Positions 32,023-40,264 of a stretch of DNA of 51,056 bases are shown here, one piece after another. The DNA comes from Bacteroidia bacterium (GTDB lineage: Bacteria > Bacteroidota > Bacteroidia > B-17B0 > Aurantibacillaceae): contig JANWKZ010000229.1 of the NCBI GenBank assembly GCA_025451115.1, positions 1 to 51,056 of the forward strand, in the 5' to 3' direction. Both the position numbers and the translations under genes were made by a program. A model generated the notes under the pieces. The model saw nothing but the letters and a program-made list of their open reading frames with translations, was not told where the DNA came from and did not search any database. Every line of letters begins with the position of its first letter. Position 1 is the stretch's first letter.

Positions 32023-32095
32023 GCTTGTGTTTTTAAATTTATAAGGCAAAGAAAGGCACCGGGCGCTAGCCTCTTTATAGTGCGATACAGCGGAG

Positions 32096-32139
32096 TTTTG
32101 TAGGGAAGACCCTTTTGTTTGTAGTGTATATTACTACAA
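32096..32139. promoter_or_regulatory. Candidate operator upstream of the SpoIIE operon
   Basis: TTTTGTAGGG (32096-32105) is identical to the half-site at 28460. TTGTAGT (32119-32125) and ACTACAA (32133-32139) form a perfect 7-bp inverted repeat with a 7-base spacer. They lie 74-117 bases upstream of the barrel gene ATG (minus strand). A TTTCTTTG at about 32046-32053 (minus) is a weak -7 element between them and the gene, so the sites are in an activator position. Confidence 0.5.
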
Positions 32140-32235
32140 TCACAAATGAAAAAGAGGCCCCCGCTTTGAAGTAGAAGTTTTAAAAATTGTGCTCATTTAA
32201 TGCCGGAAACACCCTCAATAGCTTATAAGTTCGGC

Positions 32236-32513
32236 TTTAAAGAAGAATATATTTTAAGTATTCACATGTGCCAACTACATTATTTCTAGTCAGTCTATCG
32301 GCCTCTCGCATTTTCTTTACTGATTTGGCATCTGCTTCGCGAGATCTACCCCCTTATAGGTTTCTTATAATCATGGTTCCTTTCGGTCCAAAAGCCCTCA
32401 TTTATAAGGATTTCCAACGCGCTACCTTCCGGAAGATGTTCCGGTCTAATTTTCGGCTCTTGAATTTGCCTTTTTGAGATCATGCCAATTTTTGATCGTA
32501 TCAAAAGCAACAT
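32236..32513 (-). pseudogene. Decayed small gene, possibly a winged-helix protein
   Basis: On the minus strand an ATG at 32513 opens a 55-residue frame ending at a stop at 32346 ('RPEHLPEGSALEILINEGFW'). The protein-like sequence continues in a second frame ('VDLAKQMPN') and then a third ('VKKMREADRLTRNNVVGTCE', followed by YLKYILL and a stop at about 32236). Joining the three gives about 90 residues in the order helix, helix, 'L..L...G' helix, and a beta wing 'LTRNN..GTCEYLK', which looks like a winged-helix domain. The two frameshifts argue for a pseudogene. Family not identified. Confidence 0.4.
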
Positions 32514-32632
32514 ATTATGGAAAACATGAAGTTTTTGTCTCTAAATGTTAAAAGCTGTTATTATCGTCAAAAAGCCCTCCCTTGGTCAATAAAATGCCTT
32601 AAAATTCGTTACCTTTATGTCTCATTTCGTCA

Positions 32633-35600
32633 ATGAATAGTGTAGAAGGAAATATCATTCACCAGAAGCTCGACGAGTTCATACGTAAGTATTATAAGAA
32701 CCAGCTTATCCGCGGGCTTATCTATTCGGTTGGGCTGGTATTGCTTTTTTATATCGGCGTGAGTACGCTCGAGTATTTTGCGGAGTTCGGAACCACCGTG
32801 CGTACTATTCTTTTCTATAGTTTCCTTGCTACTTGCGGATACGTATTAACACGTTATATCGCTTTTCCGCTGGCAAAATTATACAGTTTCGGTTCTATCA
32901 TCAGCTACAACCAGGCGGCGGCTATAATCGGTAACCATTTTTCGAATGTACAGGATAAACTGCTGAACGTTTTACAGCTTCAATCGCTGAACGAAAATTA
33001 CGCTTCGGTTGAATTACTGAACGCGGGGATCAACCAAAAGATCACAGAGCTGAAACCAATTCCCTTTACTGCGGCCATCGATCTGAACGAGAACCGCAAA
33101 TACGCCAAGTACGCTTTGATCCCTATTCTTCTTTTATTTGGAATTTTGATAGTAGCGCCTAAAATTCTTTCTACCGGTACAAAACGACTGATCAATCACG
33201 GAACGTATTTTGAAAAAGAAGCGCCGTTCACATTCGAAATAGAGAATAAGGAACTGAAAGCCGTACAGCAACAGGATTTTGTGTTGAAAGTAAAAATCAA
33301 CGGAGACCAGGTTCCTGCCGAAAGTTTTATTGTCATTAATGGCAACGAGTTCAAGCTCGAAAAAGAAAATGCTACTTCCTTCACTTATGTCTTTAAAAAT
33401 GTGCAGAAGGATGTTGATTTCAATATTACGGGCGGCGGCTTTGCCTCTAAAGAATACAAACTTACCGCTCTTCCAAAGCCAACCTTACTTGGATTTGAAG
33501 CACAATTAAAATACCCAACCTATCTCAACCGTAAAGACGAAACCATTACAAACACCGGCGACATGCTGGTGCCGCAGGGAACCAAGATCACCTGGGTGTT
33601 CAACACACGCAACAGTGATGGCATTGCTTTACACTTTACCGATTCTTCTTTAAACCTCAGCCCGGTGGCTGAAAATAAATTCTCGTTCACCCGTCGTTTC
33701 ATGCAGAACGCGGCTTACAGCATCAATACCAACAATAAATTCGTACAAAAAGCAGATTCGGTAAATTATTCCATCAGCGTTGTTCCAGATGCCTATCCTA
33801 TTGTTGAACTCACTGAGCGTCGCGACTCCCTGAAGCCAAGCAATATCTATTTCTCAGGTCTCATTAAAGACGATTACGGTTTTAACCGTTTCGATTTTCA
33901 CTATAAAGTATTTACTTCCGATACCAACAGCCAGCCGGTTGAAAGAAAAGAAGAATTCAATATGCCACTGCAAAAAGGTCAGCTTACCCAGCCTTTTGTG
34001 CATTATATGGACATCTCGCGTTTTGAATTAAAGGCCGGCGATAAGATCGAGTACTATTTTGAAGTGTTTGATAACGACGGTGTGAACGGCTCTAAATCGG
34101 CCCGTAGTCACGTAATGTCTTTCAAAGCTCCTACACTTGAGGAATTGGATCAGAACACCGAAAAGAATAACAACAAGATCAAAGACGAGCTCGAAGAAAG
34201 CCTGAAAAAAGCCAAGGATCTTCAAAAGGACATTGCCGACCTCAACAAAAAACTGTTAGAGAAAAAACAATTGGGCTGGGAAGAGAAAAAGAAACTGGAG
34301 AATCTATTAGAGAAACAAAAAGAACTGGAAAAGAAAATTGAGAACACCCAGCAGGCCAATCAACAGAACAACCAGGAGCAGAACCAGTACAAGCAACAAG
34401 ATGAGAACATACTGGAGAAACAAAAGGAACTTGAAAAACTTTTCGAGAACCTGATGACCCCAGAAATGAAAAAGCTTTTTTCAGAACTGCAGAAGCTGAT
34501 GGAGAAAATGGACAAGCAGAAAGTACAGGAAACCCTCGAGAAATTAAAATTAAGTGATAAGGATATTGAAAAAGAATTAGATCGTACGCTTGAACAGTTC
34601 AAGCAAATGGAAGTAGAGAACAAAATGGAAGATGTGGCTAAGAAACTGGATGAGTTAGCACAGAAACAGGAAGAGCTGGCCAAACAAACTGAGAACAAGA
34701 AACCTGACGATAAGAGCAACGAACAAAAGAACGATCAAAAAAATAACGAGCAGAAGAATCCTGACCAAAAGAACAACGAACAGAAAAACCAGGAAAATAA
34801 ATCAAACGAGAATCCTGAGAATAAAAATCCTGACCAAAAGAACAACGAACAGAAAAACCAGGAAAATAAATCAAACGAGAATCCTGAGAATAAAAATCCC
34901 GACCAGAAGAACAACGAACAAAAAACACCCGATCAGAAATTAAGCAAGGAGCAGCTCCAGCAAAAACAGGAAGAGCTCACCAAGAAGTTCGACGACCTTA
35001 AGAAGGAAATGCAGGAGATGAAAGACCTGAACCAGAAATTGGAGCAGCCCATCCCCATGCCCGATACCAAACAAGGCGAACAGAAAGTAAGCGAGCAGCA
35101 GCAGAACGCTTCGCAACAATTACAGAAGAATAGCAAGAAGAAAGCCGCCGAATCTCAGAAAGAAGCCGCGGAGGAAATGGAAAAGATGGAGCAACAGATG
35201 CAGGAAGCCATTGAGCAGCAACAACAGGAACAGCAGGGAGAAGACATGCAGGCCATCCGCCAGATCTTAGAGAATCTTATCCGCGTTTCCTTCGACCAGG
35301 AAGAATTAGCCAAAGAAGTGCAGGTTACAAAAACCAGCAATCCCAAATACACCAACCTGGCCAAAAAACAAAAGCAATTACAGGACGATAGCCGGATGAT
35401 AGAGGACAGCCTGCTCGCATTAAGCAAACGCAACCCGAAGGTTTCTGCCGACATGAATCGCGAGATCAGCTCCGTTCAATCCAACATGCATAAAGCCATC
35501 AACGCTTTTGAAGAACGTAATTCGCCCGAAGCGCAATTACGTGGTCAGAATACCATGACCTCCATCAACAATCTCGCGTTAATGCTTAACGAAGCGCTTG

Positions 35601-36298
35601 ACCAAATGCAGAAATCGGAGCGCGAAGGAAAAAAGAAAAAAGGCAGCAAAAAAGGCGGGGGCAATTGCAAGAAACCCGGCAGCAGCAGCGGGCAGGGACA
35701 AAAACCCAGTATGGCCAACATGCGCCAAATGCAGGAGTCGCTCAACAAACAGATCGAGCAGATGAAGAAGATCCTCGAGCAGCAAGGCAAACAACAGGGC
35801 GGTAAAAAGCCCGGCGAGAAACCCGGCAAAGACGGCCAGGGAAAGAACGGAAGCAATCCTTACGGCAATATACCCGGCACCAGCGAGAGCCTGGCCAAAA
35901 TGGCGGCCGAGCAGGAAGCTATACGCAAAGCCGTGCAGGAAGCCCTCTCCAAGATGCAGAAGAACGGCGGCAACCAGCCCGGCGGCGATATTTTAAGTAA
36001 GATGGAAGAAACCGAGGCCGACCTCGTAAATAAGGCCATCACGCAGGAAACCATCAAACGCCAGCAGGAGATCATGACCAAGATGCTGGAAAGCGAAAAG
36101 GCCCAACGCGAACAGGAGCAGGACGAGCAGCGTAAAAGCAACGAAGCTAAACAGGAGACCTATACCAACCCAGCCATGTTCCTGGAGTACCAGAAGCTAA
36201 AAGAAAAGGAAACGGAGCTGCTAAAGACCATGCCTCCCAGCCTTACCCCCTACTACCGGGGCAAGGTAAACCAGTACTTTAATACGTTCGTAAAATAG
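32633..36298 (+). CDS. DUF4175-like giant membrane coiled-coil protein
   Basis: 1221 residues. Hydrophobic segments at about 25-45, 55-77 and 158-176 anchor the N-terminus; then beta-rich Ig-like sequence (about 185-490), and from about 500 to the end a Lys/Glu/Gln/Asn-rich coiled coil with a low-complexity centre (about 690-790) and a Gly/Lys/Pro-rich stretch (about 1005-1095). This order fits the DUF4175 family of Bacteroidota, whose function is unknown; the coiled coil may span the periplasm or contact the wall. TACCTTTA about 20 bases before the ATG is the likely promoter. Followed by an RsbW-like ATPase gene 60 bases on. Confidence 0.8.
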   Translation: MNSVEGNIIHQKLDEFIRKYYKNQLIRGLIYSVGLVLLFYIGVSTLEYFAEFGTTVRTILFYSFLATCGYVLTRYIAFPLAKLYSFGSIISYNQAAAIIGNHFSNVQDKLLNVLQLQSLNENYASVELLNAGINQKITELKPIPFTAAIDLNENRKYAKYALIPILLLFGILIVAPKILSTGTKRLINHGTYFEKEAPFTFEIENKELKAVQQQDFVLKVKINGDQVPAESFIVINGNEFKLEKENATSFTYVFKNVQKDVDFNITGGGFASKEYKLTALPKPTLLGFEAQLKYPTYLNRKDETITNTGDMLVPQGTKITWVFNTRNSDGIALHFTDSSLNLSPVAENKFSFTRRFMQNAAYSINTNNKFVQKADSVNYSISVVPDAYPIVELTERRDSLKPSNIYFSGLIKDDYGFNRFDFHYKVFTSDTNSQPVERKEEFNMPLQKGQLTQPFVHYMDISRFELKAGDKIEYYFEVFDNDGVNGSKSARSHVMSFKAPTLEELDQNTEKNNNKIKDELEESLKKAKDLQKDIADLNKKLLEKKQLGWEEKKKLENLLEKQKELEKKIENTQQANQQNNQEQNQYKQQDENILEKQKELEKLFENLMTPEMKKLFSELQKLMEKMDKQKVQETLEKLKLSDKDIEKELDRTLEQFKQMEVENKMEDVAKKLDELAQKQEELAKQTENKKPDDKSNEQKNDQKNNEQKNPDQKNNEQKNQENKSNENPENKNPDQKNNEQKNQENKSNENPENKNPDQKNNEQKTPDQKLSKEQLQQKQEELTKKFDDLKKEMQEMKDLNQKLEQPIPMPDTKQGEQKVSEQQQNASQQLQKNSKKKAAESQKEAAEEMEKMEQQMQEAIEQQQQEQQGEDMQAIRQILENLIRVSFDQEELAKEVQVTKTSNPKYTNLAKKQKQLQDDSRMIEDSLLALSKRNPKVSADMNREISSVQSNMHKAINAFEERNSPEAQLRGQNTMTSINNLALMLNEALDQMQKSEREGKKKKGSKKGGGNCKKPGSSSGQGQKPSMANMRQMQESLNKQIEQMKKILEQQGKQQGGKKPGEKPGKDGQGKNGSNPYGNIPGTSESLAKMAAEQEAIRKAVQEALSKMQKNGGNQPGGDILSKMEETEADLVNKAITQETIKRQQEIMTKMLESEKAQREQEQDEQRKSNEAKQETYTNPAMFLEYQKLKEKETELLKTMPPSLTPYYRGKVNQYFNTFVK
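34757..34925 (+). repeat. 69-bp tandem repeat inside the DUF4175-like gene
   Basis: Two copies (from 34757 and 34826) are identical over 69 bases, and a third partial copy starts at 34895. They encode a 23-residue NPDQKNNEQKNQENKSNENP-type unit. Identity at every synonymous position means the duplication is recent, so copy number probably varies between strains. Confidence 0.9.
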
Positions 36299-36358
36299 TT
36301 TCCAATTTTGAAACCTTTTGGTTTTTGTATCGTATAAATATTGTTTTTGCACAAAATT

Positions 36359-36766
36359 ATGTCGCAACAAGCTGAAAATCAAGTGAAAATAACAAAGCAA
36401 AATAACCCGGAAGGTGTGGTAGAACGCATGGTGGTAGGTCTTTGCGAGAAGATGAACATCAAAGAAGAGAAGTTTGGGAACATTTTATTAGCACTTACCG
36501 AGGCTGTTGACAACGCCATTGAGCACGGTAACCAAAACCACCCCGATAAAGCAGTTGAACTTAGCTATAAAGCCTCTTCAGAAGGCGTAACCTTTACCAT
36601 AGCCGACCAGGGTCAGGGTTTCGACCCCAACCACGTATCAGATCCTACACACCCCGAAAGCGTTTCAGAAGAAGGCCGCGGCCTATTCTTAATGAAACAT
36701 CTGGCCGATAAAGTGGCCTTTGAAGAGAACGGCAAAAAAGTAGTGCTGTCCTTCAATCTTAATTAA
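36359..36766 (+). CDS. RsbW/SpoIIAB-like ATP-binding protein (anti-sigma-factor type kinase)
   Basis: 135 residues from the ATG at 36359. A HATPase_c fold with N-box 'ALTEAVDNAIEHGNQ', G1 'IADQGQGFDP' and G2 'EEGRGLFLMKHLAD' motifs. Proteins of this type phosphorylate an STAS-domain antagonist and hold a sigma factor; SpoIIE-type PP2C phosphatases reverse the phosphorylation. Two such phosphatases are encoded in this window (19499, 29418), but no STAS or sigma gene is present, so the pairing is inference. Confidence 0.88.
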   Translation: MSQQAENQVKITKQNNPEGVVERMVVGLCEKMNIKEEKFGNILLALTEAVDNAIEHGNQNHPDKAVELSYKASSEGVTFTIADQGQGFDPNHVSDPTHPESVSEEGRGLFLMKHLADKVAFEENGKKVVLSFNLN

Positions 36767-36798
36767 TCTTTTCTTTCCTCAACCATTGGCAAACCGAG

Positions 36799-36816
36799 TC
36801 CCGATAGCTATCGGGA
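36799..36816. repeat. 18-bp perfect palindrome
   Basis: TCCCGATAGCTATCGGGA directly follows the RsbW-like gene. I recall CCCGATAGCTATCGGG as a recurrent intergenic palindrome in Bacteroidota genomes; within this window only this copy was seen. Confidence 0.6.
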
Positions 36817-37149
36817 TCGAGGTCCTCATGTTATTTTTTGTGCGTTGCCCTCGGCCCGGGCTACAAAAGGGTTCCGTTTTTGCCCATCTTACTCCTAATA
36901 TGATTTTCGCAAAATGTTTCTTTTTTCAAACTGCTTGGGCAAAGAACCCCTTCGGGCCTTTTGTATCCCCGCCTGACTTTGCGAGGGCTTGTGTGACGGC
37001 GGGCAGGCCTAACGCAAATACAAAACAGTGTTGCAATTCGAAAAGCTTAAGTTTAGAATAATGGTTCATTGAAATCGCGCGTTGGCCGGGCCGTCCGCCG
37101 AGCCGTGTGGCCCTGTGTGGCAGGGATCGGTCGGCCTTGATTTCTTTTG

Positions 37150-37179
37150 TTTCTTTTCTTCATCAAGGAAGAAAAGAAA
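37150..37179. repeat. Purine/pyrimidine hairpin repeat
   Basis: TTTCTTTTCTTC (37150-37161) and GAAGAAAAGAAA (37168-37179) form a perfect 12-bp stem with loop ATCAAG. It sits in a longer T/C-rich context and resembles a dispersed intergenic element of the phylum. Confidence 0.6.
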
Positions 37180-37277
37180 GTGCAGGGCTGCTCACATCGC
37201 TAAGACTCTTTGAAAGCAAAAGCCAGAACTTAGACTCTCTCACTTAATCAGTACAAACAACTGCGGGTCGAAATGAT

Positions 37278-37285
37278 TATCTTTA
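37278..37285 (+). promoter_or_regulatory. ybeY: Promoter -7 element of ybeY
   Basis: TATCTTTA, 6 bases before the ATG at 37292; predicts a leaderless or nearly leaderless transcript. Confidence 0.5.
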
Positions 37286-37291
37286 CCACAA

Positions 37292-37717
37292 ATGTCAATC
37301 ACATTCTCCGGCATCAAAACAAAAACCCCCTCAAAAACCATCCTCAAAAAATGGCTGGAGAAGATCGCGGCTAAAGAAAAAAGAAAGATCAATTCGCTGG
37401 CCTATAATTTTGTGAGTGACGAGGAGCTCTGGAAAATGAACAAACAATTCCTCAACCACAACACCTATACCGACATCATTACTTTTGATTACAGCGAGGA
37501 AGGGAAATTGAGCGGCGAGATCTACATCAGTGTTGACCGCGTAAAGGAGAATGCCGAAAAACACAAAGTAACTACGCAGGAAGAATTACTGCGCGTAATG
37601 GCCCACGGCCTTTTACATCTTTGCGGTTATAAAGATAAAAGCCCCATCCAGCAAAAAGAAATGCGCGCGGCGGAAGAGAGAGCTTTGAAGATGTTTAAGA
37701 ATTCACCAGCAGCTTAA
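37292..37717 (+). CDS. ybeY: Endoribonuclease YbeY (16S rRNA maturation)
   Basis: 141 residues. 'FVSDEELWKMNKQFLNHNTY' and 'TDIITFDYSEEGKLSGEIYI' match the family, and the metal site is 'MAHGLLHLCGYKDKSP'. Two His ligands are present; the third His of the proteobacterial H-x3-H-x5-H motif is replaced by the Lys-Asp usual for this phylum. It cleaves the 3' end of 16S rRNA precursors and takes part in ribosome quality control. It overlaps the convergent response regulator gene by 23 bases. Confidence 0.92.
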   Translation: MSITFSGIKTKTPSKTILKKWLEKIAAKEKRKINSLAYNFVSDEELWKMNKQFLNHNTYTDIITFDYSEEGKLSGEIYISVDRVKENAEKHKVTTQEELLRVMAHGLLHLCGYKDKSPIQQKEMRAAEERALKMFKNSPAA

Positions 37718-38396
37718 ACCCTTTTCCATGCACGTTCACGATCTCAACTTTTGGGTCGTGTTTTAAATACTTACGTAATTTGGTAATGTACACGTCCATG
37801 CTGCGGCTATTAAAATAGTTGTCATCGTGCCAAATGGTTTTTAGCGTGAAGGCGCGATCTACCACTTCGTTCTTGTTCAACACCAGTAACCTCAACAGCT
37901 GAACTTCCTTGGTGGTGAGCTTCATGATATGGTCATCGCAAACCAACGATTGTCTTTCGGTATTGAAGATATAACGACCAATGGTAAACTCAGCCGTATC
38001 GTTCTCTATCACCTGCGCTTTCATACTACGACGAAGTACAGCCTGAATACGCAACATCAATTCTTCCATACTGAAAGGCTTGGTGATATAATCATCCGCG
38101 CCGGCGTTAAAGCCTTCTATCGTATCTTCCTTCATTGATTTCGCGGTAAGGAAAATGATCGGGATCTGTTTATTACTTAAGCGAATTTCTTTCGCTAAAG
38201 TAAATCCGTCCTTCATCGGCATCATCACATCCAGCAGGCACAGATCGTATTCCTGCTTGCAGAAGAGATCGTAACCTTCCTTGCCGTTACGGGCCAGTTT
38301 TACGGAGTAGCCTTTGGCTTCGAGGTATTCCTGTAACAGCGCTCCCAGGTTCGCGTCGTCTTCGGCTAAGAGTACTTTTGCTTTTTCTGTGCTCAT
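37695..38396 (-). CDS. OmpR/PhoB-family response regulator
   Basis: 233 residues. Receiver domain with 'VLLAEDDANLGALLQEYL', phospho-acceptor Asp56 ('LCLLDVMMPMKDGF') and 'GADDYITKPFSMEEL'. The winged-helix output domain (about 135-233) has 'LTTKEVQLLRLLVLNKNEVV' and 'SRSMDVYITKLRKYLKHDP'. It is encoded immediately before its kinase (gap 91 bases). Target genes are unknown. It resembles the RprY-type regulators of this phylum. Confidence 0.94.
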   Translation of the reverse strand: MSTEKAKVLLAEDDANLGALLQEYLEAKGYSVKLARNGKEGYDLFCKQEYDLCLLDVMMPMKDGFTLAKEIRLSNKQIPIIFLTAKSMKEDTIEGFNAGADDYITKPFSMEELMLRIQAVLRRSMKAQVIENDTAEFTIGRYIFNTERQSLVCDDHIMKLTTKEVQLLRLLVLNKNEVVDRAFTLKTIWHDDNYFNSRSMDVYITKLRKYLKHDPKVEIVNVHGKGFKLLVNS

Positions 38397-38487
38397 GGTG
38401 TTTGTTTTAATTGTGACTATTTTCTTTATGATCCTGTTTATATAACCGTGTAGCGACGCGCCTGTATTCCCTGCGTCTGCTTCACGG

Positions 38488-40056
38488 TTATGTAGCTATT
38501 TCTATTCTAAATGGTATATAAACTTTGAACGTACTTCCTTTGCCCAGCTCGCTGTCAACCGTCACATCGCCGCCATGTTTCTGTACAATGGCTTTCACAT
38601 AACTCAATCCTAAACCAAAGCCGCGCACGTTATGCACATTGCCGGTTGATACGCGATAAAACTGGTCAAAAACTTTCTTCTGGTTCTCCTTACTGATCCC
38701 TATTCCGTTATCCTTCACACTCAGTACAATTCCCTGGTACATATTCTGAGTGCCAATGGTTATCTCCGGGTTTTCCTTCGAATACTTCATCGCGTTATCC
38801 AGCAGGTTGTAAACAATATTGGTGATGTGCACCTTGTCGGCAAACAACACCGCATTCTCCGCGTTCAAAGAAGCTTTCAGAGTTCCCTCCTTCTGCTCTA
38901 CCTGCAACTGCACTTTCTCTATCGCCGAATTGATCACGTCATGCAAATTGAACTCGGTTCGCTTCAGCTTAAAATCCCCTTTATCCAGCACCGCAGTCTG
39001 CAATACACTCTCCACCAACACACCCAATCGCTTATTCTCTTCCTGTATCATTTTCACAAAACGCTCCACCTTCTCCGGTGTTTTATTCACGCTGCTGTCG
39101 CCCAACATCTCGCCGGCAAGGGCAATGGTTGAGATCGGTGTTTTGAATTCGTGGGTCATGTTGCCGATAAAATCATTCTTCACCTGCGTGTACCGCTTTT
39201 GCTTGTGAAGGGTATTGATGGTATAATAGAACGCAACCGTAAGAACGATGATCACCAGGCCCGACATCGACAGCGTGAGCCAAAGTGTTTTCATCAGGTA
39301 ATTCTTTTGATGCGGAAAATGCAGTGTAAGGTACAGCGGCGTAATGAAAACGTTATTAGGAGACAGGTTCACTTTGAAAATGCGTTCCGTAGTATCAATC
39401 GCTACCATTGAATTCTCAAACTGTTTGAAATCGGCGCGCGGCAGTTCATTTACGGCATACACGAACTCTGCCTCTACTCCTTTCTTCTGCAATTCACTAC
39501 GCAAAAGCGAATCGAGCAAGAGCGAATCGATATTGGGTTTGTAATCTTTATAGATGTTAATGCTCACCAATTCATCAAAGATATCGTTGAACATAGCGGC
39601 TCTTTTTTCAATGAGCTCCATTTTCAGTTTGTCAAGGTCTGATGTAGTTTCTTTATACTGAGCCGGAAAATCCGAGATGCTTTGCGTAGAATCGCCCTCG
39701 TATTGATGTTCTTTGATCGAAGTGGTAACAACACCATTCGAGTCGATCGACAGCTCTTCAAGTATCTTCACCACGATCTTATCCTGCCCCAGCTTGCCGG
39801 TAGAATCGAGCAAGGTACTCAGCGTTTTTTGTGTGGCTACCTGTTTACGGAATTTTATTTTTTTGCGGATCTTGGCGGTGGTAGTGGCCTTTTCCAGGTC
39901 AAACACCAGGTCCTCGAGGGCCTCATGAACCGAACTGGTAAATTCTTCTTCTTTGAGCTGAACAGCATTCCTTATCCAGAAGATCTGCACCGCTATAAGG
40001 GCCACAAGGGCCACGGTAACAAGTGTGGTTATCAGCGATAAATTCTGCCGGATCAT
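38488..40056 (-). CDS. Sensor histidine kinase partner of the OmpR-type regulator
   Basis: 522 residues. TM1 about 6-28, a long periplasmic segment (about 30-255) with helical coiled-coil character, TM2 about 256-279, HisKA with His302 ('DFIGNMTHEFKTPISTIALA'), and HATPase with 'VYNLLDNAMKYSKENP', 'VKDNGIGISKEN' and 'GFGLGLSYVKAIV'. A complete class I kinase, RprX-like in layout. It is upstream of the response regulator in the same operon and divergent from etfBA. Confidence 0.94.
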   Translation of the reverse strand: MIRQNLSLITTLVTVALVALIAVQIFWIRNAVQLKEEEFTSSVHEALEDLVFDLEKATTTAKIRKKIKFRKQVATQKTLSTLLDSTGKLGQDKIVVKILEELSIDSNGVVTTSIKEHQYEGDSTQSISDFPAQYKETTSDLDKLKMELIEKRAAMFNDIFDELVSINIYKDYKPNIDSLLLDSLLRSELQKKGVEAEFVYAVNELPRADFKQFENSMVAIDTTERIFKVNLSPNNVFITPLYLTLHFPHQKNYLMKTLWLTLSMSGLVIIVLTVAFYYTINTLHKQKRYTQVKNDFIGNMTHEFKTPISTIALAGEMLGDSSVNKTPEKVERFVKMIQEENKRLGVLVESVLQTAVLDKGDFKLKRTEFNLHDVINSAIEKVQLQVEQKEGTLKASLNAENAVLFADKVHITNIVYNLLDNAMKYSKENPEITIGTQNMYQGIVLSVKDNGIGISKENQKKVFDQFYRVSTGNVHNVRGFGLGLSYVKAIVQKHGGDVTVDSELGKGSTFKVYIPFRIEIAT

Positions 40057-40181
40057 TCTTACAAAGGTAGGTAATACGGATGCCGCAGGGAGTGTTTAAC
40101 GTTTTTTAACTCCGCCCCAAAGGGGTGAAAAACAGGTCCGTCGGGGTATTCTTTTTGCATGAAAATGGGTCTCTTTTGCCG

Positions 40182-40212
40182 TTTGTAAACAAGGCTTATT
40201 TTAGTAAATTTG
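40182..40212 (+). promoter_or_regulatory. etfB: etfBA promoter (TTTG-N19-TAAATTTG)
   Basis: TTTG (40182-40185) and TAAATTTG (40205-40212) are separated by exactly 19 bases, a full match to the Bacteroidota -33/-7 consensus. Transcription would begin at about 40217, giving a 48-base leader. Confidence 0.8.
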
Positions 40213-40221
40213 CCCCTCTCA

Positions 40222-40245
40222 TCCCGGAAGGGACCCCTTCGGGGG
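40222..40245 (+). other. Two tetraloop hairpins in the etfB leader
   Basis: TCCC-GGAA-GGGA (40222-40233, GNRA-type loop) is directly followed by CCCC-TTCG-GGGG (40234-40245, UUCG loop). They lie at the 5' end of the leader, 20 bases before the ATG, followed by an A-rich unstructured stretch. Likely an mRNA-stabilising 5' structure; a regulatory role is not shown. Confidence 0.5.
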
Positions 40246-40264
40246 AAAACCAAAAAACAAAAAA

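Larger units (their letters stand above)
32050..32632. other. 583-base region without an intact gene
   Basis: It contains the operator candidate (32096-32139), then a decayed minus-strand gene (32230-32513), and finally the short promoter region of the DUF4175 gene (TACCTTTA at about 32606-32613, 19 bases before its ATG). Confidence 0.6.
36767..37291. other. 525-base gene-free stretch made of repeat-like sequence
   Basis: No supported gene. It contains a perfect 18-bp palindrome TCCCGATAGCTATCGGGA (36799-36816), a CCCGCC/GGCGGG inverted pair near 36969-37005, GC-rich sequence at 37080-37135 ('GGCCGGGCCGTCCGCC'), a 12-bp hairpin at 37150-37179, and the ybeY promoter at its end. Base composition varies sharply within it. 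It resembles a cluster of short dispersed repeats rather than a decayed gene. Confidence 0.6.

Noticed and set aside
32268-32477. A 69-codon plus-strand open frame.
   Set aside because: It is antisense to the protein-like decayed gene on the minus strand, which has better amino-acid composition.
36786-37061. A 91-codon open frame in the gene-free stretch.
   Set aside because: It runs through a palindrome and GC-rich repeats, has no family resemblance or start signals, and changes composition within the frame.
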